Source: Theocolax elegans
Taxonomy: Eukaryota > Arthropoda > Insecta > Hymenoptera > Cerocephalidae
Direction of reading: 5' to 3'
Assembly (NCBI GenBank): GCA_026168455.1
Contig: CM047426.1
Coordinates: forward strand, 34,593,058-34,657,057
Length of the DNA stretch: 64,000 nt
Each line of letters starts with the position of its first letter. Positions within the stretch are counted from its first letter, which is position 1. This document shows positions 12,701-24,100 of this stretch, piece by piece. Both the position numbers and the translations under genes were made by a program. The notes beneath the pieces are model-generated. The model worked only from the letters and a program-made list of their open reading frames with translations. It was not told the DNA's origin and did not search any database.

Positions 12701-15388
12701 TTGCTATCTATCAATGGACTGCTTTGTGATTTGATAAAGCAGTTACATTTACATGATAGTTCAACATCATTTATCGATGTGTCGTAAACAATTGGTTTTA
12801 TCTAGCTTCTTTTGCTTATTTTTAAATAATTTTTTGTTCTCTGAAGATATTTTATTGAAAAGAAGTTAAGTGACGCGACTGAATGAAATGACATAGAGTT
12901 TTAACTAGGAGGTTAGAACTCTCTTGTCAACACTTCCTCAAGTACCCGAAATAACGAGAGTCTGATTTCGGCCTTCCTCATTACCATAAGTCACCTTGAA
13001 CTCGTAGCTGAAAATCGATGCTATGTGTGACTTACATAGCCGTTAACCTTCTCCATTAACGTTTACGCTGCTTGAGTTTCTGAGTTCTTTAGTGTGTTAT
13101 GTCACATTTCGATTCTCTCTACACATATTTCCTTCTTTCGCTTTCTTGCTCTCTTTCCCTCTCTATCTCTTCCCATCTATCGACTCATCTCCAAGTTCTT
13201 ATATCTATTCGCGTTTTATTTTACGTCTATACGACCTTAAACATTTGTTTCCGTCGTCATTCTATTGGTCTAGTCTTTACTTCGTACAGTTTCTATTGGT
13301 CTTCACTTCTCTTCGTACAGTTTTTCTATTTTATTTTTTGCATTACTTTGAGTTTACGTGTTACTAAATACACAAAATTTAGTGTACACGAATGAATATT
13401 GTTAATTTTGTTGTTCGAGAATACATAGTTCAAGTTTTGATTTCAATATTTTGACACATCGCATCTCTAGACAAATTATTCCAAGCACACCATCGTAAAA
13501 TAATTGTGCGAATCTAATAAATATTTAGTAGTTTTAAATATGTTATCTTTGTTTCAATTAAATATATTTCGATTGTAATAAATAGAATTCTCAGTTTCAA
13601 ACAATTACTTTTTCAAACGTATTCAATATAAAATATTTTAACAATAACTGTATATATTACATTTTTACGTATACTTATATATGTATTATACGTACAAATA
13701 TAAAAACCAAACGTGTGTTCGTCTTTAAATAAGTGTCAGTATGGAAAAGTCTCTCCGTGAAGATATATTAAATATGTGGCATTGAAGTTAACAAAAAAGT
13801 GGAGTGTGTGCGCATTATACGCATCCGCGCACGTTTACTTACTCGAACGCCTTCGTTTTCTTCAGCTTATATCGAGGAGGAGAGAGGGATACACGATTTG
13901 TTTTTCGATACTTACTAGGTGCTGCGTGCGGGCATCTAATATATATACACTGGGAGTGCGTTATGCTGAACTCGGCACGTGCGCTTGAATTTATGCGATG
14001 TTCACTATCAGACTTATTTTACGAGAGAGCTTGTTTGCGCTTCAGTTTTTCGGGTTGTACGTCACTTAAATTACAGGTTAATTTACTTTTACGTTGAAGT
14101 CTACTTGATATTTAATCAGATTCTTACAACTAGAATTTTATAGAGTTCAATCAAGTTTTAATTAGGTTTATTTGCGCCTAAATAATCATACATCGTATTA
14201 AGATAATATTATTTTTCTATTTAATAAATTATATTGTGACGTTAGTTAAAAGGTACATTATAGTATAGGACGCAAGCTATAAAACATTGAAAATTTATTT
14301 AAAAGTAAGCGTCAAAGTTGTGATAAATGTACAATATTATATCGAGAAGGGTTTATTATTATTGCTTAATATTTCTCAAAGTGGTCTTGGTGAATCTTTT
14401 AATTGTGTTTATTTAAATGGAATAGTCACGTTTTTGACGGTATCATAGCAATTAAAAGTGTTGTTCCAATTAATCCAACTAATTATTAAAAATACTCAAC
14501 TAAAATAATGATAATAAATAGACGCGTAAAAATTGGATGGAAATAAGAATAGGTTGGAGAGATCTATAGTTAGAAATGTCTAGACTTAAGCATTCCAACT
14601 TTACAAGATAAAAAAAAAACGATCAGCAAAATAGGGTACGACGTAAAAGTAGCAACCGTGATAAACGAAACAAAAGCATTATGAAAAATCTAATGTTTAA
14701 TTTGTAAGTAGTCTGAAAGATTACTTTTTCTCGAAAATGATGAGCGTTTAAAAAATGTTCCCATGTAAGCTTAACAGAAGCTCACCGCAATTTATTAACG
14801 ACGCGAAGTATAAAACGACATGAAACGATCCTCCCTTTTTCTCAATGCGGCTCTTTGTCATGCGCAAACACGCACCGCCATAAAAATACCACTATATACA
14901 TACGGTTGGTTACTTCCTGCGTTACGTTGACCCAATTACTTATTCGTCAGTCCCGAAAAAATAAAATGCACCACGTGCATCTTTTTCAAAAATTCTAATG
15001 GTTGTTCAACGAACCATGACCTGATGGGTACGTACGCATATGAGGAGGCACAGCATTGTTTTCTCCCACCTTCGCGTACGTTTGTGTAATTTGTCTAACC
15101 ACGGCGTGTAGTAACTCCCACCATCGATGTAGTACCTATATAACAAAAAGTTTCTAATCCCACTTATATACCCAGAGTGCCCTCTCTCTTTTTCGCTTCC
15201 ACCATGTATATATATGTATACCCCTTCCCTTTTACTTATAGAACTCGACGATGCCTTTGGTTCGTACATATACGCGCATTTGCATCAGCGACAGCAGCGC
15301 GGATGACCTATATAATATCCAGAACCATGGGCTCTCTCTAATCTAGGCAAGCCTTCGTTTCCCCCCTGACTCTCGATTTTTCGGCGGT

Positions 15389-15524
15389 GGCTGCTGCTGC
15401 TGCTGCTACTCCTATTGCTATTGCTATTGCTATTGCTATTGCCGTTTCTGTTGCTGTTGCTGTTGCTGTTGCTGGTGGTGGTGGTGGTGCTGCTGTTACT
15501 ACTACTACTACTACTACTGCTGTA
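15389..15524. repeat. Compound trinucleotide/hexanucleotide repeat
   Basis: Successive arrays of CTG, CTATTG, TTGCTG, GTG and ACT units in about 135 bp. It begins just after a TCGGCGGTGG stretch and ends about 100 bp before the candidate initiator. The minus strand reads as a Ser/Asn/Thr-rich low-complexity frame, which is expected from such repeats and is not evidence of a protein. Confidence 0.85.
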
Positions 15525-15625
15525 GTACGTTTGTTGGTCGGGTGTTCTATCTAGCCACGCGCCACGAGGTAGCACGCGGTGCGCGCCTCATCATTTCGTT
15601 GGCCGACACGGCGCAGCCTAGACCA

Positions 15626-15659
15626 TCAGTCGTAAGTCACGCGCGATACCGCGCGGATA
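15626..15659 (+). promoter_or_regulatory. Candidate TATA-less core promoter (initiator plus DPE)
   Basis: TCAGTC at 15626-15631 matches the arthropod initiator TCAKTY with A+1 at 15628. GGATA at 15655-15659 matches the DPE consensus RGWYV exactly at +28 to +32. No TATA box is seen 25-30 bases upstream. The place fits a start for the BTB-ZF gene, about 2.3 kb before the acceptor of the first coding exon. Which donor would close this first exon is unclear (CCG|GTAGGT at about 16103 is one option). Confidence 0.4.
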
Positions 15660-17959
15660 GTTTCGGTTGTTCCTTTGAGTAGCTCTTTGTCATCCGTCTC
15701 GATATCTAGTGAATTTTACATTAACATTTATACATATCTAAAGTGAAGCTTTTAAGTGTCTTGATATTCTTTTATACTTTATTATTCATGACAGAGTGCG
15801 TCGAGTGTTTCAACGTTTATTATCCAAAGTGTTGAATGTTTTTTGAACTGATGCGCGCGAATATTTGAAATAACCAGTGACTTTGTTGTTGGGGACAACT
15901 ACAATTTAAGCGCGATTGCCGCGCTTTTAGCGATTGTTTGCTTCGACTAATTGTTGGTTTGGTTTTATATTATTTTCGAAGACTTGTTTGACTAATCAGA
16001 GGAGATGACTACGAAAGGTGATAGTTGTGAATGAGGTGGCGCAACGAAGGAAAAAGCACCCGCGGCGCTTCTTAAGATCCATCAAGGCGGACTTATTGTC
16101 CGGTAGGTGTCTACGCAAAAATTTAGAGGGGTAATGTTTTAATAATTGGTTTTTTTGTGACCGTGAACATTTAACACGGGTTTTCTGTACCAATTCTCTT
16201 ATCTTCATGATTTTAATTTAAGTGTTTGCAAAACATCTTTATTGTGAATTGATTTAGTAAAATAAAATAATTTATGTAATTCTTGAAAAAATAGATACTA
16301 TGCGTTTCTTTGTCCGGGAATTCCAAAATTCGAAAACACATTTTAATGATACGACCAAGATGAGTAATACTTTATTTTGTCCATTGTGGGTCATTCTTTT
16401 TTTCAAATTATGTAGACTTCTTTACTATTAACAGACATTTACTACTAATTACTCACAATCTTTAATGTGTATTGCACTCTTACTAATGAACATTCTTTAT
16501 GATTCTTAAATAAACGTGAATTACAAACTGAACTTTTAAAAAACATGCTCGAGCGCATTGTGTTTTAAAACAGTTATTAATAGCGCCTCTAGCGGCGATG
16601 ACGAGAATACGCAATATCGATATTTATTTCATTCATTAATATTTATGATTGTTAATAAATAAAATTATTAAATAAGATTTTGCTTGACTTTATGGAAAGC
16701 AAATGATTTTATGCAGTGCTGTAAGCAGAAATATTATTATTTGGGTATAGGCAGAAAAGAAACGTTCTTTAAAAACATTTTTAATTGTAATAAATATTGA
16801 AAGTTAGATTTAAATTTTTAAATCATTTATGTCTACGAGTATGTAATAAAAATATATTACCGGAATAATCTAATGTTATTTTTGCATTATTAATAACCGA
16901 AAGCTCAACATATATTTTAAAATAATTTGAAAAAAGTTATAATTAAAGCATGATACAATACACATATTTTTGGATAATAGAATAGAATGACAATGAAAAT
17001 GCTAAGAAGTAAAATATGAAAAATATCAAATGCTAGCATGTTGTTTAAAGAAACCGAAGCACCGAAACGATTAGAATATTGCACAGTCGAACTTTTAAAT
17101 TGGCAAGGAATCTTAAAAATGGAATGAAACATTCGAGTACGGTCCCACGAGGGGGAGCGTAGACGCACGACATTCGTATAGATTATTGAGGTTAGTGGAA
17201 CGCCGGGCAGCAACGTTGACTTATTAGAAAGGTGCTAGATTGCGTTATACATGTGTAGACGAGGCGGCGAAAAGAAAGAATAAAATTTATCTCGATAGTC
17301 CATCTCGTGGAATTCGTCGTTAAGAAAGAGAAGAATTTGCACGTCTATACCTACCTTAAATTCTTTTTAAGTCTTTCGTATTTATGATTTTTCTTGACTC
17401 TTAATTTTTCGTTAGTGAGAGGCATCACCGTTAGTTAAGAAAGTCACGTTAGGAAGGTTCCCCACGCGAGGTTACTTTTGGCAATTCGGTGTTACAACGG
17501 AGATTCGAATGCGCCGATTGCGAGTATCTATGCGAATTTAATAAACGTTTTTCTTAAGTTTATTGAACACGCGTTAAAATTAACTTGTTTAAGATAAAAC
17601 TGTAATTGATTCTTTATTAAAGAAAATATTAGTGCAATAATTATACAACTTATTTTAGAACTGTCATAATTTAAATTTTATAATGAAGATCTGAATTATA
17701 CACTTCATGCCCTTTCTATTTTGAGTTAGTTATTGCGCAATTTACGAATTACGATGAGAAGCTGCAATCATACGAGAGTGCATTTCTTTAATGAGTAAAA
17801 TTTCGATTCGATGACCAATTTGATAAAAAGTTAAAATAATAAAACGTACTATATACATATATATATATATATTACTGGGATGCCATTTCTCACATTGAAG
17901 TGAATTATGTCGATAGACTTTGTTGTTAATGAACCGTACTCGATCATTTTGTTTTGCAG

Positions 17960-18069
17960 CTGGAGGAGCAGTCGGGCACGGGTGCGATAGAGAGAGGAAT
18001 CCCATAGTGGAGGGCGGTAGTGATAGAGGTGGTGGCGAAGGTCACGGGGTCGGCCCAAGGGGTGGCATT
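17960..18069 (+). other. chinmo: 5' leader part of the first coding exon
   Basis: Lies between the acceptor TTTTGCAG (ends 17959) and the start codon. It is GC- and Gly-codon-rich and has no in-frame stop, so the frame of the BTB protein is open through the whole segment. It is most simply untranslated. An N-terminal extension would need an in-frame ATG in an upstream exon that cannot be identified here. Confidence 0.6.
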
Positions 18070-18190
18070 ATGGACTCTCATCAGCAACAGTTCTGCCTTA
18101 AATGGAACAGTTTCGGCAGCAACCTCGCCACGGCTTTCTCGAATCTCTTCAAAAGCGAGAGTCTCACAGATGTCACCCTTTTCTGCGAGG
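18070..18190 (+). CDS. chinmo: Coding exon 1: start and first third of the BTB domain
   Basis: Encodes residues 1-40 plus one base of codon 41. It begins with a Gln-rich start (MDSHQQQ) and then the FCLKWN motif typical of insect BTB-ZF proteins, ending at TDVTLFCEG. The donor is strong (G|GTAAGT at 18191). The acceptor that opens this exon is most likely at 17958-17959 (TTTTGCAG), so 17960-18069 would be leader. ATG 18070 is chosen because family members start directly before the QQFCLKWN motif and its context is good. The frame is open upstream to the acceptor. Confidence 0.88.
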
Positions 18191-21100
18191 GTAAGTCAAT
18201 ATTTTTATTTTTATCATTTTTATTCCTACGTAAGTTATAATAATTAGAATTAAGTAAAACGTATTATTGAATGACATTCGTATATTCAATTATATACAAA
18301 ATCATATAAATTATAACTTTTAAAGAACCTAATTAAATTGGTAGTGGTTGCAAATCGCATATACATTGTGAATACGAAAAAAGGTTATTAGAAAAGATTG
18401 TTAGTTTAAATAATAGACGTTTAAGTAGGACAACGCGTTTTTGCAACACTTATAAATTGAGCGACTTTCACTCGAGTCTGGTCCACTCGTACATATGCAC
18501 TGTATATGACTATGCAGAAACAAGCCAATCGTTTGCTTTAAGACTTTCAAAACCGTTTCTTTTTTCGAAACGTCCTCTACAGTCATTGAGAATACACGTT
18601 TCGCGTTCTAATGTGAAAGTAAATGCTAGGTTTTTTTCATCGCATAAATTAGATAATGTCGTGCATGTTATCCCTGTTTAAAAAACCTACGATTTCGTAG
18701 GCAATAACGGAATGTGCATTATATATTAATTCACATCTGAATTCACAATCTCTATAGCAGAAATAATGCATTAATAATACTCATAATAAAATGCAAATAT
18801 GTATAATTAAGCGTTTGATCATTCCGCATCTCGATCTTGGCGCGCGCGGCTGATCAGCTCCCGAGTTATACTACTTGTGCAAAAACAGACAAAAGAACAG
18901 TAGACGAGAAGAAGGTAGTGCAACGTACACGTGCGACTGAGTGGGGTGCAGTAGGATGCACCAGACGAGGATTGGCTGCAGTCAGCGCACCGCCCCTTCT
19001 CCAATAGCAAGCGCCGAGCGCGCGCATTCGCTGGTTGCAACGGCGAATCTCGATGTGTGCAAAAATATACGCCCGCGAATGCACTGTATTTTAGCAAGCC
19101 CGAGAACATCCTACGTCCAGTGTGCCGCTAGCCGCCTCGCGCAATGCACTCGGATTTTTTTTCGGTTTCAACACTTTTTACTTCGATCATCTGCATTCTT
19201 TAGTATAGTGATGAATTTATGGTGAAATATAATATTTGATGGTGAAAAATTATTTTTAATATTGATTGTGTAAAAGTAACTGTTTTACGCGATTTTTAGT
19301 GATGTGTGATCACGGTGTGTTCCGTTAAATAATTTTCTTACTTTAAAAGTGTTCAATTATTATGAATCACTCCCATTAAAATGAAGTTATATTGTACCAT
19401 GAAATTATTATTATTTCTTTCGAAACGCACATGAAAGTACTAAACACAAAGTTGTTAAAATAATTTTACAAATTTTATATTATTCTAAGTGCTTAATTTA
19501 ATGATTAAAAACTACAAACCAGTTGCAGCAGAGTTAGAGGATATTACTTATAAACTCGCATATTTTTATTTTCACGTTCGTTTACTTAATATTATATTAA
19601 TGGATTGAAAGTAATTTATGAGCAACAGTGATGTGAGTTTATTTGTAACAGGTGTAAACCGATATAGAAACATCTTTGTGATTGCTAATGAATAAAGCTG
19701 TACAATTTTTTAATTTTCTATGATTTTTTATCTCTAGAGACTTATAAATATTTATGTAAAATACTGAAACTAAATAATAATTAACTGTTTGCTGTTGACA
19801 ATTTATTGTTGTGTACTTTTGTATCCATACCTTAAATTATCAATTCCACGTGCATTCATGTAAATTTAAATTTAAAATAAATACGCATAAAAAAGGTAGT
19901 AATCGAGTAATATTCATTACAAAGGTTATAATTAGTATAACTTATAATATTTCCCTAAATCCCAACGGAACCTCCCAAGGTTATAAAACGACGAAAAATT
20001 CAAGAAAAAAAAGATCTCGTGGGAGTGCCAAGTATAGTTTCTCAATACGAAGGAACCGTGTATCGAAGCCGGGACTTAAAATAACAGGCGAAAAGCGTAA
20101 CTAGTAAAGATGACTCGGTGGCGTACCAAGAGAAGGTTGGGCAAGCGAGCGTGGCCGGACGCTCGCGCTAGCGTCCAAAAGCAGCCAAAGTAGGTCTGGG
20201 TTACAGTTAGATCTAACAGTCGACAGCCGCTAGAATAACCCGACACAATTGTATTTTCGATGCATGTGCGTATGGAGAGCCAATGCTTTTTGTACCGACG
20301 TATATGTCGCGACGATATCACTCCAAATTTTTTCTTATTTCCACGTTATTCTTTTCTATTTCTTTTAGATTTTAAAGGCAAAAAATATTAAATTTTGAAT
20401 GAGATGAAAATAAACTGAAAATTTTAAATTAGTATTACTGATAGGAATTATGTATCATTTACATAAATGCGCGAAAAAGTACTTTTGTGGGTAAAATTAC
20501 TTTATTATCATTAATATAAATTTAAATTGAAGAAATAAATAAAATTGCAATAGAATTCATTTAGAATTTACTGATTAACATGATTGAAAATAATATTTTT
20601 AAGTAAATTTTAATTTTAGAAATCTTTACATAACTCAAATAATTAATATTTACGATTTGCATAGGTGACTATGAATATTTAGTGTGTATTTGAATAAAAT
20701 TTTCTCTTTGAATCGAATACATTTTTTATTTTAGAACAGTAGACGCATTGTGTTTATCTAGAATTAAAGATAACTAGTGTTAACAATCGATATTTGAATA
20801 CTTCCTTTTCTACGATTAAGTTACGTCTTGTCGAATTAATCGAAATTAAATTAATGCGGCAAATCGCATGTGTGATAGTAAGTTAAATAAAATTTAAAAT
20901 AATAAATTATAATTAAAATCTATGTACGAGAAAGAGATCTATTTCTTGCTTGTAGCATACATCGCGATACATCGCATTACTTCTGCAAGCTCTCGAGGCA
21001 TGCTATAAGCAGCCTATCATAAAGCTGTCGGTGTGGCTTGTTGAAAAACCTCGTACGAAATCTTCTCGAGCGCGTGGGACCTCGGGAAATCAAACGATTC

Positions 21101-24100
21101 CGAGGCCACGTGTTGTCGACGCGATATACAGAGTTAAGGCTTGTGCACATTACGCCTTTGCGATCACGTTTTCCTTAATGCTAAGTCCATACTTGTTTAA
21201 TCTTTAACAATAATTATTTTTATATATGAAATTGTCTTCTTGTTTAATTTGTTAATGTATATTTAATGAAAAGTTGTTACATTTCTTTAATAAAAATTTT
21301 TATGTTACGTAAAATTACATATTCAAAATATTAAATTGCTACTATACTTGCCATTTTTAAGTATGCATCTACAACTCTGCTCTTGTAGACCTATTGTGTA
21401 TGTGTGAGTGTGTGTATAAAAGCTAAGCGTTGCACACACAGACTTTTTGTTGATCAGGGAAGAGGGGGGCGGGATATCTAGCTAAGTAGGTCATGGGGTC
21501 TATCTCTCTGTATGTGTGAGCATCGTGTGTTTATGTGGCTGTATGTGGCGTGTGTGCAAGGAAAACCGAATTATCGACTGCGCCGCGTCTGCCGCATTTG
21601 TTATGTCTAGTGAGTACTAGCATTAGAACACGAATGAAATTGGGTCGACTCTGTTGGTTTAAGTTGCTAGCTGCGTTCGTCGGTATATCTTTATACTTTG
21701 ATATATCTGACTCTTTGAATGTGCATCATGATTAGTCGATGTGATATACGACTGGGTGGCATTTTTAAAACTCTTTCACCTTGTTTCTTTCTTGTTTGAA
21801 TACTGTAATTATTCATTTGACTACGGGATTAACATCTTGGTAAATTGATGTAGTTTACTAAATTGACATTATGTAATTAGAAAGATTTACAAAAAAAGGT
21901 TGTGAGGTACTAAGATTGAATGTGGAAGATCAGATCCTCATTACTTTTGTAACAATTACTAATTGTGTCCGAAAAAATTTTATTTTGGATAAATTTAAAT
22001 ATATTTCATTAATTTTAGAAACGAATATGTGGCTTAATCGTATCAAATAAGTGTCAATAGTTTGATTGCTTATACTGGATTTTCAAGGTTTTGTATTACG
22101 AGTGCCATCACCGTATAATGTAAAACCAACATATTTTCTACAGAAATTTGTCCGTAGCATCAGTTCCGATACTGCAAATTTCATTCATGTTTCACAGCAG
22201 CGAATGTTCAAGAGTGGGATAACGATAAAGAAGACCTTGGCGCAATGTATCATGATTTGCTTTTCATTCTAACCATACGTTCAGTATTTAACGCAATTCT
22301 ATTGAGTTTGATGAAAACGAGGAATCTCTTTACCATAATTTTTCTATGTTATAAAATTAGTTAATATTAATTTAGTTATTAGATAAATGTTAAATATATC
22401 TCCCGATAAATAATGATAGTCGAATCATAAGAAAACGTATACTAGTCGACTGTAAAATGTATAATTAATTGATTAGTTTGTAACATTGTAAATATGTGTG
22501 TGAGTGTGTATGTGTGTGTGCGTGTGTGTATGAATGATTGAATAAAAAGAGTAAATCGATAGACCGCAAATTATAGTCGTTCGCGCGCTATGACGAAAGG
22601 CTGAACCTCGATTATAAAATTTAGGAGCTTGGCGCACGTGCGAGTGCAAGGCACTTGACGATGCCGAAAGAAGTCAAGGAGCTTGGGACCTTGAAGCCGT
22701 GCGCGGAACTCAGCCAGCGAATAGATGAACGTATATACGCAACGTTCAGAGGTGTGTGACCGAATAGAGCGGCTTAAATGGTAGATAGGAGGAGGAGAAG
22801 GAGCGAGGTATACGGAAAAAGATGCGGTCAGATAAACGATGACGAAGGAGGATGGGATACATGCCTGTGGTTTTTGAGACAAAGAAGTTGCGCAGTTTCA
22901 CATTTAGTTTAATAGTTTGAATTTTTAGCGCATGAAATTGGGTTTTTTTTTCTTTTTACAAATATTCTACATCATTTAAAGTACAATGTCCACAAATTAT
23001 TTTTATGCAAATCTAGTAAATTTATGTAATAAAGTAATTGTAAATTTATTAATAATTTCGTACAACTTCTTTTTGTACATCATAACCATTTCTACACTTA
23101 CAAAATAATTATTCTATAACCATTATTTTGAACACTGAAGTCTATATTAAAACATAAGAATTTGTCGAAGGAAGTAAATTACATTTCTTATAAGTATTAA
23201 CCGCAAGTAATATCGTCTCAAATGCTTGTAAATAGAAACATACTAGAAAAACATTAGAGAAGGCAATAACTAGAAAAAAAAAATAAAATAACGAATAGAA
23301 AGAGCAAAGCGTAGAAGATGAATCAGTGATGTATACGAGGACGGAATAACTTGGTTTAGAAGATATAGGAAGGGGAAGCGTAGAAAGGAGTAAGGGTAAA
23401 CGAACAAACGGAATGAACGCACTTGGAACACAAACATTACGATTCCTTGGCAAACTGTATATTTCCTGAGAGTCAAGGTTAGCAGTTTAATGCAACAGGA
23501 TACCGGACATTGACTCGTTCTCTGGAGTTTAATTTTCACAGTATTCCTGATTATATATTATCCCCACTCTTTATTTTCGAATCCGTGTGCGAATAATTTG
23601 CGTTATGCATTGTTATGCCACACTGTTTTTGTCTGACCGAACGAATATTTTCTACTTAATGTTTTCTTAATGGTTATGCACACTTAAAAATAATTTTAAA
23701 TCATACACTTATTATTTACTGCTTTTAATATTATAGAAGATATACTTCCTCGTAATCAGGATACTTAAGTAATAACATACCCTAGTAGAAATAAAAATAT
23801 TAATAAAACGTATTCTGTCCAAAACTGCAACTATTAACTTTGGAATTAATGACTAAACCATGGTTTCAACTAACCATAAAATGTTAAATTTCAACTAGGG
23901 TAGTCTTATACGTACAACGCTGAACTAATAATATTTAAATTTACAATTGAATTTAGTTGTGATTCGGCACACGGTAAATTTGTAATAAGATAAAATAAGA
24001 TAAAGCTTGGGAAAGAAAATACAAGTTTCTTAATACTTGCACTAAATAATCCACTCATCATTAAATTTTGTATAAATTTCAGGGTGAAGAAAACCACGGT

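Larger units (their letters stand above)
3079..15388. other. Non-coding DNA upstream of the candidate promoter
   Basis: Long AT-rich stretches with a few landmarks: a pyrimidine tract at 5011-5199, a CA repeat at 6985-7015, a hairpin at 9682-9729, a GC-rich patch at about 10010-10340, a possible small untranslated exon at 10592-10667 (TTGCAG acceptor and CAAG|GTAAAT donor, weak) and a CAG-type run at about 11836-11858. No coding frame here resembles a known protein. Confidence 0.6.

Noticed and set aside
15285..15575. Ser/Asn/Thr-rich frame on the - strand
   Set aside because: It is the translation of the compound triplet repeat; its flanks have no recognisable protein sequence.
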